Source: Mesostigma viride
Lineage: Eukaryota; Streptophyta; Mesostigmatophyceae; Mesostigmatales; Mesostigmataceae
Direction of reading: 5' to 3'
DNA: 48,500 nucleotides
Assembly: GCA_009746045.1 (NCBI GenBank)
Contig: RPFO01000744.1
Coordinates: forward strand, 112,501 to 161,000
The position numbers were made by a program, and so were the translations under genes. Position 1 is the first letter of the stretch; each line of letters starts with the position of its first letter. Positions 1 through 18,810 of this stretch are shown piece after piece. The notes under the pieces are model-generated. The model had not been told where the DNA came from, did not search any database, and saw nothing but the letters and a program-made list of their open reading frames with translations.

Positions 1-8762
<8,762 letters not shown>

Positions 8763-9626
8763 CTGGCACTGCCATTGTGTCCGAGTAGTTCAATGTCGCA
8801 CTGCGTAGGCCCGCCATGGATGGGAACGTGAAGGCTCGGACCGGTTCGACAATAATTTGCTCAATAAGCACAGTATTGCACTACGTACCTCAAGGAGACA
8901 ACCACTAGGTATAAATATGATGACGGTCCAGATTGCGATGGCAGCATTGGTAAATTAGTTGATAGATAGAGACTGCCGTAGTGACTGCCGTCAGAAGTCC
9001 ATGGCTATTTCCTGTCAGCAAATTTGTGAGCTGCGGCCGGTGAGACGTGTCTAGACCAGACTTCGATGACAAAGATCCATTTTCGTTATAGTGATTGTAA
9101 GAGTTATGTAAGGTACCCTGTGACGCAATCATGACATGTAATTTAGATATTCTTACTATTTTTTGTAGGATATTATCCTGGTAGACCAATTCTTGCTTAC
9201 ATGACCATGGAAATAGTCGCATATACGGAATGGCTCTTGTATGTGTGTGTATGTGCACGTGTGTGCATGAGACGACCATGTATGCATGTGTAAACTGCGA
9301 TTTTATACATGTAAGATATTCCCTTCGACTCTAATTTTTTGTGTGTCAATGCAGTATAAGTAAGTAAGTACTAAGTACTTGCGTGTCATGCGCATGGGCA
9401 TGCCACGGGGCACGGAGTACTATGCTGATCTCATTAGAAAAATAATTACACAAAAGTTACAAATATCGTCTGCATCATGCCCCAACCATATAGCCATTAT
9501 TCTTGTTCTTCTTATCATTTCATTGTTGTTTTCATTATTTTTTTACGTCATTATTTTATTTCAGGCCTTTGTTACTTCTTTCTTTCTTACGTTATTTATT
9601 TCTCTCCTTTACCACGTGTCGATTTG
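8763..9626. other. Intergenic, 3' flank of the cyclase gene
   Basis: No gene seen. A TGTAA (9096-9100), the polyadenylation word used by volvocine green algae, lies 334 bp after the cyclase stop. The rest is AT-rich with short GT runs near 9235-9275. Confidence 0.5.
9096..9100 (+). promoter_or_regulatory. Possible TGTAA polyadenylation signal of the cyclase gene
   Basis: TGTAA is the volvocine-type signal. It lies 334 bp after the stop, a plausible 3' UTR length. The word is short and could be chance. Confidence 0.3.
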
Positions 9627-10510
9627 TGCTCACGTGACGCAGTCACGTGTCTGTTAATTAATTAATTAATTAATTTGTGCCGCTTAATTCTATTTATTGC
9701 TCTCACTGTTACGAAGTGAGACAACTATGCCTGGACGCATGGCGATCCAACGCCGTGGAAGGACTAGGGTAGTTGTCTGAGAGGAAAGACGCGAAGGCCG
9801 CGGGAGCCGCGGGGCTATCTCTAGGTAGACCTTCATGGAGCCGGGGGACAGAGGGTAACAAGAAAGGTTGATAGGGAAAACACACATACACACACACACA
9901 CCACCACTACCAACACAAACAACCAAAACTAAGAAGGAAAAGAGGCCGCATACACACATACACGAAGGGGCTAAAAGAATAAGTGAGGAGTATACATCTG
10001 GCCTGCGCTGGTTGTCTCCTTGATACATTACAAAGGGAAAAAGAAAAAAGAAAAAGAAAGAAAGAAAAAGAAAAGAAAATGTAAATGGTAATAATACGAA
10101 CAATAATAAATATAAAGACAAAGTAAAGAGTAACAATAATTACAAAAACAAAAATGGAATAAAGGAAAGGTCATTGCTGGGATGTGGTGAGACACTGGCG
10201 ATGTTGGAGTATGGGTCAGGAGTTCGATTTTTCAGTGCCCATGGTGCCCGGCCGGCCGGGGGTCTCCTATCCAACAGGGTTATGTTTGTTCATCCTATCT
10301 ATCTTTTCACTGCCTACCCCCTTGCACCTTACACTTTTTCATTGGAGTGAGCTGGGCACGAGGCTTTAGACCCTGTTGGATAGGAGACCCCGGTCGGGCA
10401 CCGCCATATCGGCGCTCAAACATCCAACTCCTGACCCATACTCCGGCCATTGAACATCGCCTGTAATTAATAGACACGTGACTGCATCACGTGAGCATAA
10501 GTCCTCAGTG
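9627..10510. mobile_element. Short element with terminal inverted repeats (copy 1)
   Basis: The left end (9627-9660) and the reverse complement of the right end (10464-10497) share a 34-bp terminus with two mismatches. Its core is the near palindrome cacgtgacgcagtcacgtg, followed by TAATTAA. The right end continues as cactgaggactta, identical to the left end of the second copy at 23390, so the element border may be near 10510. It encodes no transposase; the interior is CA- and GA-rich simple sequence plus a long hairpin. It resembles a MITE or foldback element, and the family is unknown. Confidence 0.6.
10197..10461. repeat. Long imperfect inverted repeat (hairpin), about 85-bp arms
   Basis: The left arm is 10197-10281 and the right arm 10370-10461, separated by about 88 bp. 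The arms share agtatgggtcaggagtt and, nearer the loop, gggtctcctatccaacaggg. The hairpin sits just inside the right terminus of the inverted-repeat element and may be a nested element or part of a foldback structure. Confidence 0.75.
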
Positions 10511-10892
10511 GGAGGGGAACATGGGATGGAATGGATGATGTTCTTCTAGGTCCTAGTTACAGGGCTGTGGGCACCACGGCCCGAATCGCTACGAATGCCA
10601 TACGCGGTCACACGCGGAGCCCCCACAGACTTGGGGGTAGTCTCCTTCATCACTACTTGCCATGTATCCTTGCGTACCATCTGCCTCCATATTACAGACA
10701 AACCAGGAGGCTGCCCGGGTGTGAGCCCGTCACGTCTAGGGTAGCAACTAGCACGTACATGTCCATGGATGCCAAGTCTATCACGAAAAGTCCACGGGTG
10801 GCGGCCCTGCCGCGCGCGGCCTGGGGCACGCCAGGTGAGGACATACTGCCCAGGCTGGGCGGGCTTGGTGCCAGCTAGTAGACTATCTGATG

Positions 10893-13535
10893 TCAGCTAA
10901 TAGACCTATCTGATGTGTCTACCTGATCTGTGCGGGCCAGGTGCCCGGCTATAGGCCCAGGCGCCTGACAGTGCCTAAGAATGTGGGAAACATAGGGCAA
11001 AGCAGCGTACAAATCCTCATTACTAATGTGCAAACCAACGGGGATGTTAAGGGCCTTGCACAGCATTATTATCTTGGTGACGTTGCCGTCGAGTCGTTGC
11101 TCCAGCTCCTGCGTCAGTGTCCACTGAGGTCTCGGCACCGTAGAGTCAGGATCGTCAGAATGAAGACCTTGAAGAGGTCACGCTTGATGATCCAGGGTAG
11201 GGCGGGGTTGCTCCACCAGCGGCGGTGGTCATGGAGGTGCGCCCACGCCATGCCGATCCGTGTCGTCATGTCGTCCTCGCAGTCGGGAAGCCAACTGCCG
11301 AGCAGCTTGAAGCGGCCTGAAGTTGGGTAGTTGACCTCAGTGTCGTCTAAGAGGCGGAGTGTGGGCGGGGGCCCTGCTATGCCGAGGGCCAGGGCCTTCG
11401 TTTTGGGGCTGATTTCTAGACCAACCGCCCGAGCCTCGATGAGTGCTGCAATGCAGTCCAGCCAAAGTTGTGCAGACTCCGGCTTCTCGATGAGCGTGAT
11501 GTCCTCGGCATAAATGAGTTCAGCTAGTCAGTTCTGCTTGTTAGTCGCCCCCCCTTCGATCCCCAAGCTCGTTCGTACGTGATCTGACACTGGGCCAGCC
11601 CTGGGCACGGCCTGCAATGCTAGCAAAGCGGGCACGTGCCCGCCTGGCGCATAACATAATGCACTACAATAATATTAACAGGCCGGTACGGCGACAGGAC
11701 GCAACCCGGCCTGCCAGACGCCGGTCTGCAGTGGACATGGTGGGGGAAAGCCGTGTTGAGTGCGCACCGAAGTGGTCGACCCCTCATACACGGCGTGCAG
11801 TGCGGATAATGGTAATCAGGGGAGTGGGGACGCGAGCGCGAGCAAGGACAGCCCATATAGAGCGGCCCAGAGGACAGAATCAAAAGCCTTGATGAAGTCG
11901 ACGAAGATCGGGATGGCGGGAAACTCACTGCACTGAGGTTGCAGGAGAGCGATTTCCTCGAAGAGGCGGCGCGCGACGAAGATGGCCATGACGGTGTTGC
12001 TCCCCAGGCGAAAGCCCATTTGACTCTCCCCAAGGTGACGGTCGAGAGCAGAACGAACGCGTTTGAGGATCATGCGCATGAACCAGATTTACTTGAGTGC
12101 GGCGCTCTGGATGCAGACTCCGCGGTAGTTTTATGCCGGGGTTGTCAGGGGAACCAGTTTCAATGTTTTTGTACAGTGCTGGATAATACGGTAGTTGTGC
12201 AGCTGCCACGTACCCAGGAATCCGGCGGCGCGTCGGCAAGCAGGATCCGGTTGCAGACGCCAAGCAGGAACCCCGTGAGCGCCGTCAGTTTAATCACGTA
12301 CCGGGGTGCCAGGGGAGCTGGTCAGGTCCAACGGCGGCGTAGAAGCATAGTTGCTTGGCGGCGGTGCTCAGCTTGAGCTCGGTGAACGGCGCCGGTAGCT
12401 CGTTGGGGTCGGCCAGGGGTTCCATCAGGGCCGGGTACGTGTAGTCCTGCTCAGCGGCGGGCGGCGCACGTGGGCGGCGCAGGGACGCGCCCGCAGGCGC
12501 CAGGCGTGCGGCCGCCAGAGGGCCAAGCGGCGGAGGCGGCGGGGGGGCGCCGAGCAGCTGGCCCGGGACTGGGAGGAATACCACTGGTCAAGCTGCTGCT
12601 GCGGTCAGAGCCAGAGAGCGTCCGCGGCGCTGGCTGCGCGCCGCCGGCTGCATGGCCGTTGGGCGTGACGCAGGCGGGTCCAGGCGTACTTGCCGTGCTG
12701 GTCCTTGAGGTGGGCGAAGTACTCGCGAACATGGAGGTCCTCCTGCTCCTTGGTCGCCGGCCTGCCGGATGGCCGAGTGGTACTCGGCCGCTTTGAGGCG
12801 GGCGTAGCGGGCGGGGTCGCGCTTGTCGCGCAGGGCTTAATTGCTGGGCCTGGATGACGGCGGGGAGCCGGTGCAGGCAGTGGCACCTGAAGCGGGGCGG
12901 GCGGCGGGGGGGCAGCAGGTGTCAGGGCCCCTGCCGCGGGCGCAGCTTGCCAGCGAGGTGCCGAAGGGTCAAGGCCAGGCCGGCAGCGGGCATGCAGCTG
13001 GGCGTGGCTGGCCGGGATGTTCAGCGTGTCGACGAACTCCTCTGCCGCGCCGCTTGTGGGTGAGTTTTTCAGGGAAGTCCTCCAGAGCGTTGTGAGATTT
13101 CTAAAGCAACTGCAGTGTGCGCAAGTCAGGGGGTGCCACGTGCTTACGAAAGTGCGAGGGGAATCGCAGGCGGATTCGGGCGGTGACGATGCGATGATCT
13201 GAGCGCACCAGGGGGATCACGTGCGGCAAGCGAGCGCAGCTAGTTTGACGCTTGCGCATTACAACATAGTCGATGCAGCGCTCAGTGCCAGATGGCGAGG
13301 TGTGTGTGACCAGTGCATGTGGACTATGTGGAAAGCGGGTGTTGGCAGTTACCAAATCGCATGTCGTAAGCAAATCAGCAAAAAGTTCAGTGTTGGCATT
13401 GGAGATCGTACCGTCGGGGGAGTGCTGACATCCGCCAGTACCCTGTGGTAGCCTTGCGTTGGCGTCCAGTAGCCGAGCGAGGTAGTTGCGACCAGGGGCG
13501 CCGTTCGCCAGGTTCACCGGCCTGGTGGAAGCGTG
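10893..13535 (-). mobile_element. Degenerate 5'-truncated non-LTR (LINE) retrotransposon
   Basis: Reading on the minus strand, pieces of one endonuclease/reverse transcriptase polyprotein follow in order but in different frames. About 13517-13101 holds the C-terminal half of an EEP (APE-type) endonuclease, with LDANAR, ANTRF, CIDYV and the catalytic SDHR. About 12420-12294 has the first RT block (AAVGPDQLP). 12079-11816 has QMGFRLGSNT and motif A FVDFIKAFDS. 11520-11150 has the motif C box as IYAEDITL, with Glu in place of the usual first Asp, then the thumb-like region. Several frameshifts and a missing stretch between motifs A and C show that it is dead. The upstream endonuclease half and ORF1 are absent, as expected of 5' truncation. 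Confidence 0.85.
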
Positions 13536-13880
13536 GTCTTATTGCACCCACAGAATATGCCGGATCGTCTCACGTGTCCGATTGCTGCTGTAGCATGCCT
13601 CTGGCATAGAGAAGAAAGAGGGTCTCTGCCCTTTCTTCCTGTTGTGCATACACCGGGATTAAAAGCACTCTGGCGCTCCGTGACTCCCCAACGGGTGCAC
13701 GTGTTAATTAATTAAGGTGACATGATTTTACTTACAGGAACATTGCCTCAGAAAGTAGTTTCAAGTGCTTGACTTGATCTCACTTAAAATAAATTCATGA
13801 CATGGTAAGTCCCTGGACCCAAGGACACCCGCAATACCCCCCCCCCCCCTATCCCATACTCTACTAAGCCAGCTCCAACA
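13536..13880. other. Intergenic, 3' flank of the HhH gene
   Basis: No gene seen. It contains gcacgtgttaattaattaa at about 13697, reminiscent of the inverted-repeat element termini, and a minus-strand TGTAA at 13732-13736, about 145 bp beyond the HhH gene stop. A C10 run lies near 13843. Confidence 0.4.
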
Positions 13881-16800
13881 TCATTTCTTCTTCTTGCTTC
13901 CCTTCCCTTTGTTCTCTACCACCTTCTGCCCCTCTACCGCGGAACCTCCACGAACAGGTGCCCTCTTCTTGGTGGGCCGGTCACTAAACACGTCCGCCAC
14001 CCACAGCGCGCGCTCCAGCTGGCATGGCGTCAGCGCTCCCGCAAAACCCTCCGCATCCCCTCCGATTTCCGCTTCTGGCAACGCAGCCGCCTTGCTCCTT
14101 TTGCGTTTACCGCCGCCGCCGCTGGCCGCTTCTGCCACCGCCGATGCTGCATCATCACTACTGGGAGCTGTGCCAGCAGCGGTAATACTTTTATTACTGT
14201 TTGGGGCTGTGGCACTTGTAGAGCTGGCTTTATTGCTGGTGGGATCAAACGTGGCGCTGGCAGAATGCCCCAGAGATGCCAGCAGCGTGTGGGACTTGTC
14301 GCGCAGCCGCTGGGTGAACTCTGCCACGGTGGGCGCGGTGTAGCGGCTGCTCTCGACCGCCCACTTGTCCGGCACCACCGCGGCCAGGGCCTCGTCGGCG
14401 AGGAAAGGGATGGACTCGTCGCAGGCTGCGAGGATCGCGGTGGCGGTGGCGGGGCCCACGCCCTTCATCTCTTTCCCTGATAGCAAGCTGGTCGTTGTAG
14501 AGGTGGTCAGCATGAGCAAAACCAAAAGGCCGGCCAGGATTACGAGGGGTGTGGGTGGAATGCAGAAGGGAGTGGGGGGAGCAAAAAACTCAGGCAAAAG
14601 GGATGCTACTATGAAGAAGAGAAAAGAAGGAAATCTAGGGAAACCGAAACCGATTGTCACAGACCAAAGGAGAAGTATAGTAGCAACAATACCATGGCAC
14701 AAGTGGTAATCATAAAAAAAAGGCATCTGTGCCATGGTATTGTTGCAGGTAAAAAGTAAAGGCATCTGTGCCAAGCCAGGGGCAAAATCTGAGACAGAAC
14801 ACAATACTGCGACTGCGGAGTGGAGGAGGAATACCGCATGTCGGCAAATTCTAGAACGCAATCGAGGGTGGAACTAGGAGGATTGTCTCAAGCAGTCATC
14901 TCGACCCTATCGACTGAAAGCGGTCATAGCGCTGGGAACTACGAGGTAAAACGCGCTACTATTTGGCGGTAGACAATGCTACTATGGCGGTCAACCGTGC
15001 CACTATATGGCGGTAAACAACGCTCCATCATCTCCCACGGAGGCAGTACTATAGTACTATAGTAGTTTACAGTACTAGTAGAGTAGTAGTATGGCGGATT
15101 GGCGGTAAACAATGCTCCATCATCTTCCAAGGAGGCACTAACTCACCCGAGATATCATCATTCCGTTGCAATTTCATGACACTGTATCACTAGAAGTACA
15201 TGGAATCCGCTATGGTAGGTACACTTTTGCTCCCAGGATGCCGGTGGCGAGGTCATCTACATGCACAGAATAGTATACAACAGGCACGGATCATGGCAGA
15301 CACTTTGACTGACACACGAATGGCTTACTGACTTACGAGAATAGCGGCGACGAGGCCACCCATGTGTGCTCGCATATGGCAGACAGAGAGTGTGGCAGAT
15401 GGTGTACTCCAACACAAACAGCGCTTACGAGCTTTTGGTGGCCAGGCCATCCACGAGTGCTAGTTAGTTCATATGGCAGACACCGAGTGTGGCAGATGGC
15501 TAACTCCAATACAAACACTGCTTACGAGATGGCGACGGCCAGGTCATCCACGGGTGCTCAAATAAGGCATAGATAAGGCATGCACCAAACCACAACAAAA
15601 CTAGGACAACTACAAACAGCACTTACGAGATGGCAGTGGCCAGGCCATCCACTGACGGCTTGTTGCCCAGTGCCTTGAAGGCTGCTGCAGAGACGTCTTT
15701 GATGGTTGCCTCGGGGATACCTTCCACGTGGCGCCGGTTGGGCCTGCCGCAATTGTTAATGAAAATAGTAGTATAGAATTGATGTTATTCACAATGAGAG
15801 GCGTTGATGGATAAGAGGACGGCCACATGCGTTTATAATAAGAGGATGACCACATATGGGGGGTGCGGGGGTATCGCCGCAGTCTCGTGACAGTCAAGCC
15901 AACAACAACCGTGTGTGGTTACTGATTAGAGCCCACAACAGTATTTCGCGTGTGGTAGTACGAAACTCTTGTGCTGTTACAGGGAGCGACAAGTGGCGCG
16001 GTGCATAGCATTTAGAGTATCGCCGTGGCAACCGAGCATGGTGGCATGGTCCTCAAAACACAGCAGGTCATATGACATCATACTTCGAAATGGCGTGAAT
16101 TACATCAAAGTGGGGACTAGGGATGTCTAGTCTCATTGGCTTCTTAAGGGCGACGCATCCCGATTAGAAACCTTTGCCCAAGCAGGGCTCCCACAGCCTA
16201 GATGAGCCCACCCACTCAAAAGCTTCCCACAGCCTAGATGAGCCTACCTGCACGAAAGCTTCCAAAGTCAGAAAGCTCGGGGAAAGGGCGTGTGTGTGGG
16301 GGGGGCTAAGCATCCGGGGGGAGAGCAAGAGGATGATGATAGAAGGCATGACAACTGCAAAGGATAGTTTTGGCACCCAGCAGGGCCAGGGACAGCAGCA
16401 ATGGTCAGGGGTGGGGGTTGCATGCCAGTTCCGCATTCAGCAGTTCGCAAAGGCAATCGAAACAAGTGGGGCGATCTTTGCGCAGATAATTGTGGCACAC
16501 CGCCAAGCTTCATGGTTGTAAACGCGTTGCCATCCATGATGGTAAGCATGAGGGTAACTAGGGGAAAGAGGTACATTGACAAAATTCACAATTAATTGTA
16601 GTTCTTGCGAGGGGCGGGGGAAGAGATGATGCTTGTCATTGGACTAACCATAACTCTACCAACTACCATGCCGCACCCTGGATATTTTCATGGGCAAGCA
16701 CCTATCCCCCCTAGATTATACTTTGGGGGGTACAAAGGCTGATCTGGTTTAGGGTTGGGCTGTGATATGGTATGGCATAATGTGTGTAGCAAATCACCCC

Positions 16801-17220
16801 ATTTTCCCGGACCCTGCAGCCACGAATTGCGAATTGGTGCATAGCAGGCACAATTGGCACAGCAGGCACATGAAACAGCGATTCTCTGTATCGTGGACAG
16901 AGGTGTCAGCTTGCATGTGGTAAAAAAATTGCGAAACGTCACCCATCACGCTTCAACAATCGCTAGTGTAGCAGGGCTTACCGAAATTGGCCACGCGTGT
17001 GTTTCCAGTCAACCACGCGCAAGAGCTCGTCCTTGGTCAAAAACGGCGGGCTGCGCGACTTTATCCGCGCAGGCAACTCGTTTCTGTAGAAATCGTCATA
17101 TTCCGCTAGTTTCGTGCCGCCCTTCTTTTCCGAGGTCGTTCTCCATTGAATGGCACTCCCGTACTGAGACCAAACAGAAAACCATTGCACCGGATCGTCG
17201 CATTCCCACAGCTCCGCCAT
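13881..17220 (-). CDS. Conserved eukaryotic helix-hairpin-helix protein, uncharacterised (complete, three exons)
   Basis: Exons on the minus strand are 17220-16982, 15743-15627 and 14487-13881. Phases agree (2, 2) and the sum is 963 bp, or 320 residues. The ATG at 17220 starts MAELWECDDPVQWFSVW; an upstream in-frame ATG at 17304 is possible but adds an unlike leader. The order of conserved blocks (WKHTRGQFRPN, then KGVGPATATAILAA, then FLADEALAAV) matches a widespread family of eukaryotic proteins of unknown function. The GVGPATA block is a helix-hairpin-helix DNA-binding motif of the DNA glycosylase type. The C-terminal third is low complexity (Ala/Ser/Thr) with basic clusters KRKRSK and a final KKKK, fitting nuclear localisation. 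No enzyme residues could be assigned. Intron 2 carries the echo array at 15227-15656; intron 1 has a 34-bp direct repeat near 16186-16260. Confidence 0.85.
14683..14746. repeat. Perfect 19-bp inverted repeat (hairpin) in intron 2 of the HhH gene
   Basis: Left arm 14683-14701 (gcaacaataccatggcaca) and right arm 14728-14746 pair without mismatch across a 26-bp loop containing eight A. Part of the right arm (gcatctgtgcca) is repeated directly at about 14762. Confidence 0.85.
15227..15656 (-). repeat. Echo array of the exon 2 donor edge, four to five copies
   Basis: The real donor reads (minus strand) GCCATCTC/GTAAGT at 15622-15634. Copies with cttacgag on the plus strand start at 15622, 15521, 15423 and 15332, spaced 101, 98 and 91 bp. 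A weaker fifth lies near 15230. Each includes about 30 bp of exon edge (ggccaggccatccac) and intron sequence carrying catatggcaga and actccaa-acaaac. Confidence 0.85.
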
Positions 17221-18810
17221 GCGAGGAAAACGTGGTACGAGTAAGGTGTAAGCAGCAACTGGATGAATTAATCTAGTACGTCCCCTCACGCGTGCGAGTG
17301 GCAAATCGTCACCGCGTATGTTAATGGAATGGACTGTTGCATCGCAGTGCGTAGCACCGTTAACAATGAGTGTAGTGTACTTGACAGGAGCCGGCAGTGA
17401 GTTGGAATTAAAAGAAAAGGAGCGCTTTGTGGACTGAGAAAATAAAAAGCGATTTACTGGTCAGGCGCTTGACAATCTGCATATCACTGCGATTCCATTA
17501 ATATCCTCGTCTATTCGATGTGGCAGTATCATAATTATATACCCTTGCTAGCTATCACTCAACCTTGCCCAGCTATGGAATTACGCATACATAATTGTTC
17601 GCATAACTTACCAGTTACCAACTTCCTGCCTGCATCATCAGTGCTGTCTACGCAAACAGCAAGGCAGCATCATGCACTTCACCCTACATAGCCACCAATA
17701 AGACTCCTATTAGACGGTGAATAGAGCGGAGTCACCGGAATGCGGAATCAGCACCCACGTCCTGCATGGCCCGCACGTGCACCGCGCAGGTGGGCCGAAA
17801 GTGATGTTACGGCTGCAGCACTCGTTAGCGCAGGGTTAGTTAGAGCAGGGTTAGAGGCAGAATCGCAAGGATCATTGCATAGCTTGCTGTTCAGTCACGT
17901 GCCTCACTGCCTTGAGACAGCTTGAGACCCTCATCTTGTTGCCACCCCCATAAGGCAGCACCAGTCTTTGGATCCACTAATATTTATAACCCTGTCGGAC
18001 CACCGGCGCGGGAATAAACTCAACTCAAGTGCCTTGAGACTCGTGAGTGACGTGACTCATGAGAAGGTGAGAGCCCGTAACCATCATTATGAGTACCTCT
18101 AGACAGTCGTACGCTAGGGGTCGTCAATCATGAGCCATGCATCATGCATCAGTCGATGACACGCCGAGTTATAACCTCTGTAACTTTTTACCTCGGTGAT
18201 TTTATATGGCGATCACATCTTACCATCAGCACCCGTGGTGGGAACTGATATAACAAATGAACACAGATTGAAAACATGCATCCTTCATAGTTGGCTACTT
18301 AACTCGAGTTAACTGGCGGTGTCTGCGTGCAATAGGAGCGAAATCGAGTTCAGATCGCGGTGAAGACAAACATACTACCCAGCGGATGAATCGACGTGTC
18401 ATGGCAAGCACTGCTTTCGCCATGAGACGGCGGCGGCGAAGGGGCGGGGAATGTTCATTGTCGAGGTCTCAGGTCAGCCTGACACGAGTAAGCGCAATCA
18501 TATTCCCCTTTTTAGCGCGGTGACATCCTCTGCTTGTAAGGAGTAAGATCTTGAGATTTGGAGCAGGTCACCAGATGACTAGGCAGTATAACCATGCTAG
18601 AATATCAAAGGAGATCCTGTGAAAGTTTAATATTTGTTCTCCCCCGGTTCCCTTACGCTACATTGCATCGTATTGTGATAAGCGCCGATAGTCCAGACCA
18701 AAGACAGTTGCTTGCTTTTGTCTGTTATGCCTTTTCAATGCCGCCAGGGCTATTGCTGTGGCCGATGAGATGAGCCGCGGGCGCCTGGGCACGGAAAAAG
18801 AAGGTCGCTT
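17221..18810. other. Divergent intergenic region
   Basis: Lies between the minus-strand HhH gene and the plus-strand exostosin gene, so it should hold both promoters; I see no certain core promoter. A candidate first exon of the exostosin gene starts at the ATG at 18385 and could end at tctcag/gtcagc (18472), but its product is not recognisable. Short CAGGGTTAG repeats lie at 17830-17850. Confidence 0.35.

Noticed and set aside
13690-13715. Third copy of the inverted-repeat terminus (gcacgtgttaattaatta)
   Set aside because: Match is short and mostly the low-complexity TTAATTAA; no inverted partner found nearby.
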